From Anaerotignum propionicum (GTDB lineage: Bacteria > Bacillota > Clostridia > Lachnospirales > Anaerotignaceae), in NCBI RefSeq assembly GCF_024461735.1, contig NZ_JANGAD010000001.1, forward strand, positions 124,001-188,000: a stretch of 64,000 nucleotides of DNA. Direction: 5' to 3'. Made by a program: the position numbers and the translations under genes. A model generated the notes under the pieces. It did no database searches. It was not told the origin of the DNA and was given only the letters and a program-made list of their open reading frames with translations. The number at the start of each line of letters is the position of its first letter. The first letter of the stretch is position 1. Shown in pieces: positions 35,718-44,596 of the stretch.

Positions 35718-36317
35718 ATGATCTCTTATATTAAGGGAACCTTGATGCATCGAGGTGAAAGCTATATCATTTTGGAAACTGGGGGAATTGGGTATCAGAT
35801 TTTTGTTTCTGCCGGATTCCTTTCCAAGATGCCTGAAGCGGGCAAGGAAATGAAAATTTTCACATACATGAGTGTGAAAGAGGACGGAATCTCTCTCTTT
35901 GGTTTTTCATCGAAAGAAGAGCAGGAAATGTTTTTAAAGCTATTAACTGTGGGTGGTGTTGGACCCAAGGGTGCTTTAGGATTTTTATCACAGTTGACAC
36001 CTCAGGAAATTGTTATGGCGATTTTATCTGCGGATGCGAAGACCCTTTCAAAAGCCCCGGGAGTTGGTAAAAAAACAGCACAGCGAGTCATTTTGGAGCT
36101 GAAGGATAAATGCTCAACGGAAGATGCTTTGGCAATCCCCATGGAAATGGTGGATGGCGGTGCAGTAGGCGGTGCAAAATTTGAAGCAATCGAAGCCATG
36201 ACAGCGTTGGGATACAGTCGCAGTGAAGCTGCTAAGGCAGTGGGAATGGTTGCTACTGAAGGGATGACCACCGAAGATATTTTAAAAGCAGCATTAAAAA
36301 AGATGATTACATTTTAG
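35718..36317 (+). CDS. ruvA: Holliday junction DNA helicase subunit RuvA
   Basis: 199 residues with three domains: the N-terminal OB fold (MISYIKGTLMHRGESYIILETGGIGYQIF), tandem helix-hairpin-helix (VGGVGPKGALGFLS and APGVGKKTAQRVILELK), and the C-terminal UBA-like RuvB-binding domain (EAIEAMTALGYSRSEAAKAVG). It holds the four-way junction while RuvB pumps DNA. ATG 35718 follows GAGGGGAAGGG. ruvB begins 19 bases later. Confidence 0.97.
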   Translation: MISYIKGTLMHRGESYIILETGGIGYQIFVSAGFLSKMPEAGKEMKIFTYMSVKEDGISLFGFSSKEEQEMFLKLLTVGGVGPKGALGFLSQLTPQEIVMAILSADAKTLSKAPGVGKKTAQRVILELKDKCSTEDALAIPMEMVDGGAVGGAKFEAIEAMTALGYSRSEAAKAVGMVATEGMTTEDILKAALKKMITF

Positions 36318-36336
36318 ATAAAAGCAGGTGTTACTA

Positions 36337-37356
36337 TTGGAAAATCGGCGAATACTAACTGCGGCGTTTGGTGAAGAGGACAAAGAATTTGAACCTAAAC
36401 TCAGACCCCAACAGTTAGACAGCTATATCGGACAGGAAAGTGTAAAAGAGAATTTAAAGGTATTTATTCAAGCGGCTCAGCAAAGAGGAGAAGCTTTGGA
36501 TCATGTTTTGTTATACGGCCCTCCCGGATTGGGAAAGACTACTTTATCCAATATTATTGCCAATGAAATGGGGGTTCATATCAAAACCACATCAGGTCCA
36601 GCCATTGAACGTGCGGGGGATATGGCAGCTGTTTTAAACAGCTTAAGCGAAGGAGATATACTTTTTATTGACGAAATCCACCGCTTAAATCGTATGATTG
36701 AGGAAATATTATATCCTGCTATGGAGGATTATGTCATAGATATCATGATTGGCAAGGGACCGGGGGCAAGGTCTGTCAGGCTGGATTTGCCTAAGTTTAC
36801 ACTGATTGGGGCGACCACCAGAATCGGACTTCTTACGGCGCCTTTAAGGGATCGGTTTGGCGTGGTTCAGCGGTTAGAGCCTTATGACATTCATAGTCTA
36901 AAAACAATTATTTGCCGTTCGGCTGATGTTTTACAGGTTGAAATAGATGGAGATGGTGCAGAGGAAATTGCCCGTCGCTCAAGGGGAACACCCCGAATTG
37001 CAAATCGTCTTTTAAAAAGAGTAAGAGATTTTGCTCAGGTGCGTTATGAAGGCACAATTAATGGGGAAGTTGCCCGATTTGCTTTGGATTTATTAGAGGT
37101 TGATAAAATGGGGCTAGATTTGATTGACCGTAAAATGTTACTGATGATGATAGAGAAATTTGATGGTAAGCCTGTAGGGCTAGATACCCTAGCGGCTTCT
37201 ATTGGAGAAGAATCGGAAACCATTGAGGATGTATATGAGCCGTATTTACTACAATTGGGATACATTCAACGCACCCCAAGGGGTAGAATTGTAACGGGAG
37301 CAGGATATGCCCATTTTGGGTTGAAGGCAAAAGAAGATGAAAGAGATAGAGTTTAA
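36337..37356 (+). CDS. ruvB: Holliday junction DNA helicase RuvB
   Basis: 339 residues. AAA+ motor: [12 protein letters not shown], Walker [11 protein letters not shown], Walker [10 protein letters not shown], sensor [18 protein letters not shown], arginine-rich [14 protein letters not shown], and the C-terminal winged helix ending [15 protein letters not shown]. It drives branch migration with RuvA. TTG 36337 (MENRRILT) is favoured: GCAGGTG lies 6-7 bases upstream and the N-terminus then matches the family. GTG 36328 overlaps that RBS. Confidence 0.96.
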   Translation: MENRRILTAAFGEEDKEFEPKLRPQQLDSYIGQESVKENLKVFIQAAQQRGEALDHVLLYGPPGLGKTTLSNIIANEMGVHIKTTSGPAIERAGDMAAVLNSLSEGDILFIDEIHRLNRMIEEILYPAMEDYVIDIMIGKGPGARSVRLDLPKFTLIGATTRIGLLTAPLRDRFGVVQRLEPYDIHSLKTIICRSADVLQVEIDGDGAEEIARRSRGTPRIANRLLKRVRDFAQVRYEGTINGEVARFALDLLEVDKMGLDLIDRKMLLMMIEKFDGKPVGLDTLAASIGEESETIEDVYEPYLLQLGYIQRTPRGRIVTGAGYAHFGLKAKEDERDRV

Positions 37357-37405
37357 GTAGTTTTCACTATGTGAAAGAAAGAATCATATGGAGAAGGAGA
37401 TATTT

Positions 37406-37669
37406 ATGAAATTAGGAATTGAGGAATTGATTGAAAATGTAAAAGATGAACTGCTTTGCTACGAGGATATGGAGCAGGCTACCCAACAATGGGAAAAGGA
37501 GTTTCGTCTTTGGATTGATAAAAACAAAGGGAAAAACAAAGATATTTTGATAGAGCAAAATCAGGTTTTCTTTAAAATAAAGGATGAAGAAGAAATTTTT
37601 GAAATTGCAAACGCTTATATAGATGCCATTGATGAAGGCAGCATAAAGCAATATTGGGAGAAATTTTAA
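37406..37669 (+). CDS. Small acidic hypothetical protein
   Basis: 87 residues from ATG 37406 (MKLGIEELIENVKDELLC), preceded by AGAAGGAGATATTT. Acidic and helical, with no motif I recognise. It follows ruvB by about 50 bases and may be co-transcribed. The strong RBS and the helical, charged composition argue that it is real. Confidence 0.65.
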   Translation: MKLGIEELIENVKDELLCYEDMEQATQQWEKEFRLWIDKNKGKNKDILIEQNQVFFKIKDEEEIFEIANAYIDAIDEGSIKQYWEKF

Positions 37670-37880
37670 TCCTTTTCAAGACCTGTATTTTTAAGATAGT
37701 TAGAGGGAAAATTATTTTGATGCTGTATCCTGCTGGAAATGTCTATTTAAATAAAGTGAAAGAGAGAAATAGGATTTTTGGTAATGGGAATTGTGATTTG
37801 ATTTGTGTAGAGTCGAGAATCCATGAACTCATTTTTTTTATAATATTGGCTTACAGACAAAAAAGGAGTTGGAGGAGTTG

Positions 37881-38102
37881 ATGCGTATGAACGTTGTAAT
37901 GTTATTAAGCATTTTTGTGATATTTTTTTTATTTGGCGGTATGATTTTGGCTGGAGTTGCTATTTGGGCTTTGGCGACAAAAAAAGAGACCTTGCCTCAA
38001 TGGGCAAAAGTTGTGCTTTGGCTTTTTGTTGCTTTAGCGGCAATTTTACTAATTGCCGTTATTTTTGGCGTTGTATTATTCTTTGGAAATGTAATGCATT
38101 AA
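37881..38102 (+). CDS. Small membrane protein, two helices
   Basis: 73 residues: MRMNVVMLLSIFVIFFLFGGMILAG and VVLWLFVALAAILLIAVIFGVVLFFG are two long hydrophobic segments joined by a short LATKKETLPQWAK loop. No known family. ATG 37881 lies about 5 bases after TTGGAGGAGT. A further ATG at 37887 is possible. Confidence 0.65.
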   Translation: MRMNVVMLLSIFVIFFLFGGMILAGVAIWALATKKETLPQWAKVVLWLFVALAAILLIAVIFGVVLFFGNVMH

Positions 38103-38138
38103 GGTATTGGGGTACCCGTTTATAGATTTAGAGCATAT

Positions 38139-38161
38139 CAGGATTGTTAACAATATAGATT
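38139..38161 (+). repeat. Copy 2 of the 23-bp element, upstream of rubrerythrin
   Basis: 21 of 23 bases match 809-831. It contains the perfect 12-bp palindrome ATTGTTAACAAT (38143-38154). TTAACA within it, 18 bp before TATTCT, could be the rubrerythrin promoter, which would make the palindrome an operator. Confidence 0.5.
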
Positions 38162-38239
38162 GAAAAGTCCTATTCTAAGGTATTTTTTTCTTCGGTTGGG
38201 GAAAACTGAGAATGAAATATATCTTAGGAGGGATTTTAC

Positions 38240-38773
38240 ATGGAATTAAAGGGTAGTAAGACGGAAAAGAATCTACTTTCCGCTTTTATGGGAGAAGCAA
38301 TGGCGGCGGTTCGATACAAGTTGTATGCGGAAAAAGCTCATGAAGAAGGCTATGAGCAGATAAAGGGTATTTTTGATGAAACCTCAGATAATGAAATTCA
38401 GCACGCAAAGCGAATTTTGGATTTTTCCAAGGGTATCGGCACGACCGAAGCGAATCTGAAGGCAGGTGCCTATGGTGAGCATGAGGAATGGTCAGATATT
38501 TATAAAGAGATGGAAGCAACCGCTAGAGAAGAAAACTTTGTTGAAATTGCGAATTTCTTTAAGAATGTTGCTTCTGTAGAAAAGGAGCACGAAGAGCGCT
38601 ATCAGGCTTTGCTGAAATTATTGGAAGAACAGAAGGTTTTTCAAGGGGATGAGAGCACTGTTTGGGTGTGCAAAAACTGCGGTTATGTGCATGTAGGAAA
38701 GCAGCCTCCTCAGAAATGCCCCGTATGTCAGTATCCACAGGCATATTATGAAAGAAAAGCAAACAATTATTAA
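38240..38773 (+). CDS. rbr: Rubrerythrin
   Basis: 177 residues. The N-terminal ferritin-like diiron domain has ligands in FMGEAMAAVRYKLYAEKA, SDNEIQHAKR and VEKEHEERY. The C-terminal rubredoxin-like domain has VCKNCGYVH and CPVCQYPQAYYE. It reduces hydrogen peroxide with electrons from rubredoxin or NADH, a main oxidative-stress defence in anaerobes. ATG 38240 follows TTAGGAGGG. The gene is alone; a palindrome about 90 bases upstream is a candidate control site. Confidence 0.96.
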   Translation: MELKGSKTEKNLLSAFMGEAMAAVRYKLYAEKAHEEGYEQIKGIFDETSDNEIQHAKRILDFSKGIGTTEANLKAGAYGEHEEWSDIYKEMEATAREENFVEIANFFKNVASVEKEHEERYQALLKLLEEQKVFQGDESTVWVCKNCGYVHVGKQPPQKCPVCQYPQAYYERKANNY

Positions 38774-38970
38774 GTAAAATAGGGAGATTCCTTTGTCCCG
38801 ATTATACAAAGTTTTATTATGCGAACACGGTTCAGTAAATAACAATTAGTTAGAAAGCATGTCATAACTATGAAGTTTTGACTTTGTATATGGGATAAAA
38901 GGGGGTCTCCCCTTTGATACATAAAAGGGTTTGTCTTTAGAATGTATTTGTAACAGATGAGGTTAATAAA

Positions 38971-39663
38971 ATGATTTATAAGAACATGAAAGAAGCTGTT
39001 TTTTTAAGACGAATCAATCGCTTTTTTGCTTTTGTCAGCATAGATGGAGTGGAAACGCCGGTTCATGTAAAGAATACAGGCCGATGCAAGGAATTACTGC
39101 AAGAGGGTGCTAGAGTATTTTTGGAGCCTGCAGAGAATCCTTTGAGAAAAACAAAATACTCTCTAATTTCCGTTTATAAAGGCAATACTTTAGTAAATAT
39201 GGATTCTCAAGCACCAAATCAGATTGTGGCAGAGGCCATATCGGAAGGCAGAATTCCCGAAATTGGTCAGGTCTCTGTTTTGCGAAGAGAAGTTGTTTAC
39301 GGTAATTCACGTTTTGATCTATATTTTGAGGCGGGAGAACGCCGTGGATACATTGAGGTAAAGGGTGCAACCTTGGAGGAAAATGGGATTTGCAAATTTC
39401 CCGATGCACCCACTAGTCGAGGCAGAAAACATATTTTAGAATTAATTCAAGCGGTTCAGGATGGTTTTGAAGCATACATTTTGTTTGTTATCCAAATGGA
39501 GGGGATAAAAGCCTTTTACCCTCATTGGGAGAGAGATGCTGCATTTTCCCAAGCCTTGGTTGAAGCAGAACAAGCAGGTGTAAAGATTTTGGCCTATGAT
39601 TGTAAAGTAGGCATAGACACATTGGCTCTTTCTCAAAAAGTTTTCTCTTCTTTAGAACAGTAG
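38971..39663 (+). CDS. sfsA: DNA/RNA nuclease SfsA
   Basis: 230 residues. SfsA family: FLRRINRFFAFVSIDGVETPVHVKNTGRCKELL at the N-terminus and the nuclease core YIEVKGATLEENGICKFPDAPTSRGRKHILEL, with the E-V-K metal-binding signature. First named for effects on sugar fermentation in E. coli; the fold is a PD-(D/E)XK-type nuclease with an OB-like domain. ATG 38971 follows GAGG at modest spacing. The dac gene follows 70 bases later. Confidence 0.93.
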   Translation: MIYKNMKEAVFLRRINRFFAFVSIDGVETPVHVKNTGRCKELLQEGARVFLEPAENPLRKTKYSLISVYKGNTLVNMDSQAPNQIVAEAISEGRIPEIGQVSVLRREVVYGNSRFDLYFEAGERRGYIEVKGATLEENGICKFPDAPTSRGRKHILELIQAVQDGFEAYILFVIQMEGIKAFYPHWERDAAFSQALVEAEQAGVKILAYDCKVGIDTLALSQKVFSSLEQ

Positions 39664-39732
39664 AGATAGGGTATATCTAATCTCTTTAGGACATAGACTG
39701 ATAAAGAATATAGTCTTTGGGGAGGAACGTGC

Positions 39733-40896
39733 ATGAAAAAAAAGATATTGGCGGCAGTGACAGCATTTTTCTGTTTTCTGGCGCCCTTTTCTGTTTGTGC
39801 GGAAGAAGGCGACAACAGCAGTTTGCAACTGCAGTCAAAAAGCGCTGTTTTGATGGATCAGGCGACGGGTACGGTAGTATATGAAAAAAATAGCCATGAG
39901 GCGATGCCCCTTGCCAGTGTAACAAAAGTTATGACATTACTGCTGATTTATGAAGCTCAGGCAGATGGTAAGTTTGCATGGACAGATACGGTACAGGTAA
40001 GTGACCATGCAGCAGCAATGGGGGGGTCTCAGGTGTTTTTGGAGCCGGGAGAGACCCAGACAGCGGCTGATATGACAAAATGCATTGCCATTGCATCGGC
40101 AAATGATGCCGCTGTGGCAATGGCGGAATTTGTAGCCGGAAGCGAGGAAGCATTTGTTGAAAAAATGAATCAAAGAGCGAAAGAATTGGGAATGAAGGAA
40201 ACTGTTTTTGTTAACGCTTGTGGGCTGGATGCAGATGGTCATGTTTCCAGTGCGTATGATATTGCGGTAATGAGTCGGGAATTAATGAGAAAGTTCCCTG
40301 AAATTAAGGAATATACAACCACATGGATGGACACCATCACCCATAAAACCAGAAAGGGAGAAACAGAGTTTGGACTAACCAATACCAATAAGCTGATTAA
40401 ATGGTACGAGGGTGCAACTGGTTTGAAAACAGGTTCAACAGGGAAGGCGCTATATTGTTTGTCGGGTACAGCAGAAAGAAATGGTTTCGCATTAGTTGGT
40501 GTTGTTATGGCGGCTCCAGATTTCAAAGTTCGTTTTCAAGAAGTAATGAAACTTCTGGATTATGGTTTTGCAAATTATACCATTGAAAAGGGATATCCCG
40601 TTGGTCAGGATATGGGAATGATTCCTGTGGAAAAGGGTATGAAGGAAGGTATAAATGCTGTCGTAAAGGATGAAATTTCTGTCCTGATGAGTAAAGGCAG
40701 CAAAGGACAATGGGAAACAAAAACGGAACTCATGCCTAATGTTAAGGCACCCATAGCCCAAGGCTCCAAGGTAGGCGAAATGGTGTATACACTTGATGGT
40801 AAGGAAGTAGGCAAAACAGATTTAATTGCTGCTGAGGCAGTGGAGAAGGCCAGCATACATATGATGCTTCAGCGGATGATGAAACAGTGGTGCTAA
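39733..40896 (+). CDS. D-alanyl-D-alanine carboxypeptidase (DacF/PBP5-6 type)
   Basis: 387 residues. A signal peptide of about 24 residues ends at VCA. Penicillin-binding motifs: SxxK in LASVTKVMTLL, SxN as SANDAA, and KTG in TGLKTGSTGKA. The C-terminal beta-rich domain and the last helix (MMLQRMMKQW) resemble the membrane anchor of PBP5-type enzymes. It trims the terminal D-Ala of peptidoglycan side chains; DacF forms act in spore cortex, DacA forms in vegetative wall, and I cannot tell which this is. ATG 39733 follows GGGGAGG. Confidence 0.93.
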   Translation: MKKKILAAVTAFFCFLAPFSVCAEEGDNSSLQLQSKSAVLMDQATGTVVYEKNSHEAMPLASVTKVMTLLLIYEAQADGKFAWTDTVQVSDHAAAMGGSQVFLEPGETQTAADMTKCIAIASANDAAVAMAEFVAGSEEAFVEKMNQRAKELGMKETVFVNACGLDADGHVSSAYDIAVMSRELMRKFPEIKEYTTTWMDTITHKTRKGETEFGLTNTNKLIKWYEGATGLKTGSTGKALYCLSGTAERNGFALVGVVMAAPDFKVRFQEVMKLLDYGFANYTIEKGYPVGQDMGMIPVEKGMKEGINAVVKDEISVLMSKGSKGQWETKTELMPNVKAPIAQGSKVGEMVYTLDGKEVGKTDLIAAEAVEKASIHMMLQRMMKQWC

Positions 40897-40945
40897 GGAA
40901 GAAATCTAGATTTGCTTTGATATCAAAAATTGAAGTTACAAACAA

Positions 40946-40985
40946 GGGGCACCCTTTTTGATAAATTATCATTGGGTGCCTTTTT
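40946..40985 (+). terminator. Terminator of the carboxypeptidase gene
   Basis: GGCACCC (40948-40954) pairs with GGGTGCC (40974-40980), with inner TGATA/TATCA, then five T. Confidence 0.85.
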
Positions 40986-41017
40986 ATTTGGGTGAGAAGA
41001 TAGCGTTGGGATAATTG

Positions 41018-42184
41018 TCATTGGGTCGAGTGAAAGCTTTCCATGGAGTCACTTTCACATATTGTTTTTTTTTGCTCCTCTTTATTCCCATACATTTTTT
41101 TATCTGCAGATTGTATCAAGCTTTCAATTGTGTTTGCATTCTCTTCCCCATAGATGGAATAACCTACACTTAGAGAAATATTGTATGGTAGAGAAGCGGA
41201 AAGAGTGGCTAAAGAGGCATCAACTTTTTTTAAATAGGATAAAATTTCAGCTTCCTCTTTTTTAAGAATGACTGCAAATTCATCTCCCCCATATCTAGCA
41301 ATAAAAGCTTTTGTATTTGAAAATGCTGTTGTCAATATCTGAGATATCATAACCAAAGCCCGATCTCCTTCCACATGACCAAAGGTATCATTAATGCCTT
41401 TAAAGTCATTTATATCGAAGAAAATTAGGAATACATCTTCTTTTCTCATGGATTTTGTCACTTTTATCAAATGGCGTTGAAATTCTCTGCGATTATTTAG
41501 CTTTGTTAAAGGATCCTGAAAGATTTCCTTTTTCATAAGATTAAGATATTGCATTATAATAGAAAACACTAGGAAGGGAAGTACGGAATTGACACTTGGA
41601 AAGATGATGTCAATTACCATTCCCAACAAAGGCAACAACGAGAATAAACAAAGAAAAAAGCAGTTTTTTTCCTGGGAATATCTATTTTCTTTTAAATATT
41701 TGATAAAAGAAATACATGCCCCAGTGAAAAGATAACCGAAAATTAAAAGACATTGCAAAATATAGATGCTCCCTAGGTAAAAATTTCTCTGATTAAAATA
41801 TAATAGCCAATGTGTAGTGGCATAGACCATAACAAGAGAACATTGAAAAATCAAAGGAAGAATATACAGTTTTCTTATAGACGAATTGCATGACCAATTT
41901 ACCTCAGTCTCATGAAGAACAAAAATAAACCATGAATATGCACTCATTGCTCCAAAAACATAGAATGCTATCATCATAAAATAGCTGAAAAGAACAACAC
42001 CTTTTAACGTTGAGCCTTCCATTATAAAATAAAAACTGCCTGCTGTTAAGGTCAAAATAAAGAAAACCATAACTCTATAAAAGAGCTTGAAATTTTTTTG
42101 TCCTTGCACCGCGGTTTTGCCGATGAGAATAATTAACGCAAGCAGAATGATTACGAAAATGTTAATATCTGCACCGATTTTCAT
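41018..42184 (-). CDS. Membrane-bound diguanylate cyclase (GGDEF)
   Basis: 388 residues. About seven or eight hydrophobic segments occupy residues 1-215, and a GGDEF domain fills 225-385 (DPLTKLNNRREFQRHL, FFDINDFKGINDTFGH, ARYGGDEFAVIL, SVGYSIYG). The active-site GGDEF is intact, so it should make cyclic di-GMP. No RxxD product-inhibition site is seen before GGDEF. The sensor part is an uncharacterised multi-helix module. ATG 42184 follows GAGGGGGAG. No PilZ or EAL gene is in the window, so the output is unknown. Confidence 0.9.
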   Translation of the reverse strand: MKIGADINIFVIILLALIILIGKTAVQGQKNFKLFYRVMVFFILTLTAGSFYFIMEGSTLKGVVLFSYFMMIAFYVFGAMSAYSWFIFVLHETEVNWSCNSSIRKLYILPLIFQCSLVMVYATTHWLLYFNQRNFYLGSIYILQCLLIFGYLFTGACISFIKYLKENRYSQEKNCFFLCLFSLLPLLGMVIDIIFPSVNSVLPFLVFSIIMQYLNLMKKEIFQDPLTKLNNRREFQRHLIKVTKSMRKEDVFLIFFDINDFKGINDTFGHVEGDRALVMISQILTTAFSNTKAFIARYGGDEFAVILKKEEAEILSYLKKVDASLATLSASLPYNISLSVGYSIYGEENANTIESLIQSADKKMYGNKEEQKKTICESDSMESFHSTQ

Positions 42185-42520
42185 GGTTCTCCCCCTCAAT
42201 ACGTGCGTTTGAAGTTCCCAAGTAATATGTAAAATTGGACAGGATGGGATAAGTTATCAGGGAATCAAAATGAATTCTCTTATAAAATAAAAAGCTTGCC
42301 TGTTTCAATAGAATTTTTATAATTAGATTATTTGTAAGTTGGATTTTAACGTATTTTATATAACAAAAGCCTGTCTTTGTACTACTATAATGCGTAGGCA
42401 ACAGAAGAAAAATGATTGACTTTATGTATTGAAACAAGTACAATAAATTAAATTTGAATGCAATAGATCGTAAGAAAAAATCAACTACAATACAAAAGAT
42501 AATGTTATGGGGGTTTTAAA
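42185..42520. other. Divergent intergenic region between GGDEF and LysE genes
   Basis: Holds the LysE promoter at 42416-42444 and, presumably, a minus-strand promoter for the cyclase gene that I could not place. Confidence 0.5.
42416..42444 (+). promoter_or_regulatory. Promoter of the LysE-family gene
   Basis: TTGACT (42416-42421), a 17-bp spacer, TACAAT (42439-42444). Confidence 0.7.
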
Positions 42521-43102
42521 ATGTTTCATTGGCTAAATTTTTTAACGTATGCGGTAATAACAACAGCAACACCAGGTCCCAATAATATCATGTCTATGTC
42601 CAATGCAGGACGGGTAGGACTAAAGAAGTCATATCCCTTTAATCTAGGGATTTGGGTGGGATTTATGGCAGTTATGATTATATGTACCGTATTAAGCAGT
42701 GTTTTAAATGCGGTGATGCCCATAATCAAAACGCCTATGCTCATTGCGGGAGCCACCTATATGCTGTATTTGGCGTTTAAAACACTAAAAAGAACTGGCG
42801 AAATTTCAGAAAAGCAGGTGAAAAACGGGTTTCTTTCCGGCTTGTTTCTCCAATTTATCAATCCTAAGATTTATATTTATGGTATGGTTTCCATGGAATC
42901 TTACATATTACCTTATTTTCATAACAGCCCGATAAAGCTTTTGGGTTTTGCAATTTTATTAGCCACAATCGGATGTTTTTTTAATCTTTGCTGGGCCGCC
43001 TTTGGTTCTGTATTCAGAATTTTATTTTCTCATCATGCTAGAGTGACCAATACAGTTATGGCATTGCTTTTGGTTTACTGTGCAGTTGCTTTATTTTTAT
43101 AG
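42521..43102 (+). CDS. LysE/RhtB-family amino acid exporter
   Basis: 193 residues, six hydrophobic segments. The family motif is at the start: FLTYAVITTATPGPNNIMSMSNAGRVGLKKSYPFNLGIWVGF (TPGPNN block), then FKTLKRTG and GFLSGLFLQFINPKIYIYGM. Members export amino acids and similar compounds. ATG 42521 follows ATGGGGGTT. Monocistronic. The substrate is unknown. Confidence 0.88.
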   Translation: MFHWLNFLTYAVITTATPGPNNIMSMSNAGRVGLKKSYPFNLGIWVGFMAVMIICTVLSSVLNAVMPIIKTPMLIAGATYMLYLAFKTLKRTGEISEKQVKNGFLSGLFLQFINPKIYIYGMVSMESYILPYFHNSPIKLLGFAILLATIGCFFNLCWAAFGSVFRILFSHHARVTNTVMALLLVYCAVALFL

Positions 43103-43318
43103 AGAATTATGTTTTTGTAAAGTTTATTTGATAAAGCAACAATTATATTCCTTGTTTCCAAGAATATGGCCTCTTTTTTTATTTTGAGCTGTTTTTTTGA
43201 TTGAGAAGATAAACAAACAGAGAATGTTTTACCAAGTGAATGTACTTTATAATATGCTAAGCATCGGGAACTGTTAAGGATGGTTAAAAATAGGCACGTT
43301 GATCTTGTGTGAAAATAT
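43103..43318. other. Intergenic region, nothing recognised
   Basis: AT-rich stretch after the exporter gene, ending in the shared terminator at 43320-43359. Confidence 0.35.
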
Positions 43319-43319
43319 G

Positions 43320-43360
43320 AAAAAGAGTCTGAAGTAAAAATACTTCAGACTCTTTTTTTG
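43320..43360. terminator. Bidirectional terminator near the SASP gene
   Basis: AAAAAGAGTCTGAAGTA (43320-43336) and its complement starting at 43341 form a near-perfect 16-17 bp stem with seven T on the right and A on the left. Confidence 0.9.
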
Positions 43361-43438
43361 CCTCAGACATAGTCTATAGAGGCGATATCAAAGCTGTTTT
43401 AGCTAATTAGTTATAATTAGCGACATACTTATCAGAGA

Positions 43439-43663
43439 TTAGCCCTGAGTTTTGCCGGCCATTGCTCTTTCCTGAGCTTCGATCATTTTCTTTACCATAT
43501 AGCCACCAACATAACCGTTCTGTGCGGATGTTAAGTCGCCGTTGTAGCCCTTTTTCAAAGGTACGCCGATTTCGTTTGCTACTTCGTATTTGAACTGTTC
43601 CATAGCTGCTCTAGCCTCGGGTACGTTCATTTTATTGCTTGTGCTGTTAGTTGTTCCACTCAT
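43439..43663 (-). CDS. Small acid-soluble spore protein, alpha/beta type
   Basis: 74 residues. NVPEARAAMEQFKYEVANEIGVPL and GYNGDLTSAQNGYVGGYMVKKMIE match alpha/beta SASPs, which coat spore DNA and protect it from UV and heat. The germination-protease site is in the FKYEVANEIG region. Gpr itself is encoded at 3291-4304. Strong RBS AAGGAGG. Expression should need forespore sigma-G, though I did not place the promoter. Confidence 0.96.
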   Translation of the reverse strand: MSGTTNSTSNKMNVPEARAAMEQFKYEVANEIGVPLKKGYNGDLTSAQNGYVGGYMVKKMIEAQERAMAGKTQG

Positions 43664-43808
43664 TTTGATTACCTCCTTAAAAAGTAACTGTGTTTTTGTG
43701 TTACACTGATATTATTACACAGTCATTTATTATTATGTAGGAACATTTTGGAACGAAATTTTGGAACGAACAGCGTATAATTTATTTTCATATTTTTTCT
43801 TACAACCA

Positions 43809-44483
43809 TTATTGATTTGTAAGATTATCTTTTAAATGAAATGAATTTTTATGATACGTTAAATAATCCTCTTGTTGCAGTTTTGAAAGCTCAAGGGACA
43901 TAGCACTGCGGTCTACTGCCAAATATTCAGCCAACTGCTGACGATTAAAAGGAATTTGAAATACAGGCGAACCAGCCTTGATTGATTCCGCAGAAAGATA
44001 GGACAAAAGCTTTTCCCTGGTTGATCTTTTTGTAATATGCTCAATTTTCCCTGTAAGCATAATATTTTTATCTGCCAAAACGGAAAGCAAATTTCGAATC
44101 ATACGGGAGTGATATACGCAGGCTGAAGAACAAGTATTTAGAATTTGTTTTATGTCTAAAAATAAGACGGTGGTCGATTCTACGGCAAGGGCGCTGACTG
44201 TGATGCTTTGGGTGTGGGCGCAAGCAAAGGATTCTCCAAACATTTGGGAAGGGGAGATGTTGCTTAGTATGGTACGATTGCCCCAGAAATCTTCTTTTAA
44301 AATATGAATACGCCCTGAAATAACAAGACCAACTGCATTTACGGTTTCTCCTTGGCGAAAGACCAGCTCATTTTTATCAAATTTTTTTTCAATGGCAGTA
44401 AGACAGCCAAGCATCGTTTGAATTTCTTCTGTTTTTATTCCAGAGAATAGGGGTGAATTTTTTAAAACAGAAATATATTTCAT
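43809..44483 (-). CDS. Crp/Fnr-family transcriptional regulator
   Basis: 224 residues. The N-terminal cyclic-nucleotide-binding-type beta roll (FDKNELVFRQGETVNAVGLVISGRIHI) is followed by the long helix and a winged helix (QIPFNRQQLAEYLAVDRSAMSLELSKLQQEDYL). Cysteines (CLTAIE, CAHT, CSSAC) are present but not in a clear Fe-S pattern. It diverges from a ferredoxin gene, with a perfect palindrome in the shared upstream region. In Clostridia such pairs often answer to redox or nitrosative stress. ATG 44483 follows AGAGGTGG. Confidence 0.9.
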   Translation of the reverse strand: MKYISVLKNSPLFSGIKTEEIQTMLGCLTAIEKKFDKNELVFRQGETVNAVGLVISGRIHILKEDFWGNRTILSNISPSQMFGESFACAHTQSITVSALAVESTTVLFLDIKQILNTCSSACVYHSRMIRNLLSVLADKNIMLTGKIEHITKRSTREKLLSYLSAESIKAGSPVFQIPFNRQQLAEYLAVDRSAMSLELSKLQQEDYLTYHKNSFHLKDNLTNQ

Positions 44484-44498
44484 TTATACCACCTCTTT

Positions 44499-44512
44499 GT
44501 TGTAATTACAAC
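44499..44512. promoter_or_regulatory. Palindromic operator GTTGTAATTACAAC
   Basis: A perfect 14-bp palindrome, 16 bp upstream of the regulator start, between the divergent regulator and ferredoxin genes. Its TTGT..ACAA ends resemble Crp/Fnr half-sites. Confidence 0.6.
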
Positions 44513-44596
44513 GGAATTTATATGTTTATTATAGTATACTCTACCCATAAAGACAAGAAAAATAAAATTTTTGATAATATATTGGAGGAGAAAATA

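Noticed and set aside
37654..37881. 75-codon frame between two small genes
   Set aside because: No RBS, unusual composition, and it overlaps the RBS and start of the membrane-protein gene.
41018..42184. Product-inhibition site (RxxD) in the GGDEF protein
   Set aside because: No RxxD is present five residues before GGDEF.
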